In this document: piece by piece, positions 63,918-64,000 of the stretch | How the letters are laid out: each line of letters opens with the position of its first letter | Position numbering within the stretch: position 1 is the first letter of the stretch | Assembly: GCA_017631315.1 (NCBI GenBank) | Contig: JAGBTN010000005.1 | Span: forward strand, 1 to 64,000 | From: Bacteroidaceae bacterium | GTDB taxonomy: Bacteria; Bacteroidota; Bacteroidia; Bacteroidales; Bacteroidaceae | Length of the DNA: 64,000 nt | Direction: 5' to 3' | Position numbers and translations under genes: made by a program | Notes under the pieces: model-generated | The model's input: only the letters and a program-made list of their open reading frames with translations | The model's database searches: none | What the model was told of the DNA's origin: nothing

Positions 63918-64000
63918 TTAATCTTCTACGCGACGGAGTTTCTGTACATAGACAGCACGCTCCATAGCAAGACGCTTCAGAACAGAAGGCTTATCGAACT
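63918..64000 (-). CDS. rpsU: Ribosomal protein S21, C-terminal part
   Basis: The visible 26 codons translate to FDKPSVLKRLAMERAVYVQK and then LRRVED before the stop (63918-63920), the normal end of S21 in this phylum. The N-terminal half lies beyond the window edge. Confidence 0.9.
   Translation of the reverse strand, partial: FDKPSVLKRLAMERAVYVQKLRRVED

Overview
The window looks like a chromosome segment of a Bacteroidales bacterium, most likely Prevotella or a close relative. The evidence is the aerotolerance (Bat) operon, BspA-like and GLUG surface proteins with Prevotella-type C-terminal sorting tails, HU-LysM proteins, a BlaI/BlaR1-TonB pair, and promoters of the Bacteroidetes form TTTG-N19/20-TAnnTTTG instead of the E. 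coli form. Genes at 1-5751 are on the + strand. Almost everything after that is on the - strand.

Layout. 1-5751: an operon-like run of secreted proteins, comprising the end of a Cys4 Rieske-like protein, a small sorting-tail protein, a GH3 beta-glycosidase with a PA14 domain, and a GLUG protein. 5783-7590: a Nudix hydrolase, a NERD protein, and an insertion-sequence graveyard. 7591-23150: a tight 15.5 kb run of moxR, a DUF58 gene, a membrane protein, batA, a fused batBC, batD, batE, a giant double sensor kinase, its response regulator, an AbgT-like half transporter and a UvrD/PcrA helicase. 23623-27243: ftsY-rimO-HU-HU/LysM. 27617-29935: blaR1-like and blaI. 30148-33128: HU-like regulator, ECF sigma factor, membrane anti-sigma candidate and an unknown secreted protein, bounded by a clear promoter and terminator. 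33353-42654: a thioredoxin-fold protein, an RND pump with its adaptor, and a GH92 mannosidase. 42971-48665: a three-gene surface-protein operon (BspA-like, InlB-repeat/dockerin, cohesin-like). 49412-64000: the conserved core, with rpoC, rpoB, rplL, rplJ, rplA, rplK, nusG, secE, tRNA-Trp, tuf, four tRNAs, hpf, xerC-like and the end of rpsU.

The most unusual signal is not a gene. At eight separate places (7397, 17300, 23399, 27411, 31505, 33214, 49201, 57592) the DNA runs in contiguous units of exactly 22 bp, four to eight units long. Each locus has its own recurring word. Several share a dyad core of the form GTT-nGCC-AAC, and three loci up to 40 kb apart share one consensus. Seven of the eight lie just downstream of a stop codon, and where a terminator or promoter can be read they lie between it and the next gene. 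The eighth lies inside the coding sequence of the anti-sigma-like gene. I do not recognise this as a described element family.

Two further repeat types occur: a G/C-rich 33-bp repeat that directly abuts the stop codons of batA and rpoC, and short inverted-repeat elements that look like collapsed insertion-sequence ends. All functional calls come from reading motifs in the sequence. No database search was possible.
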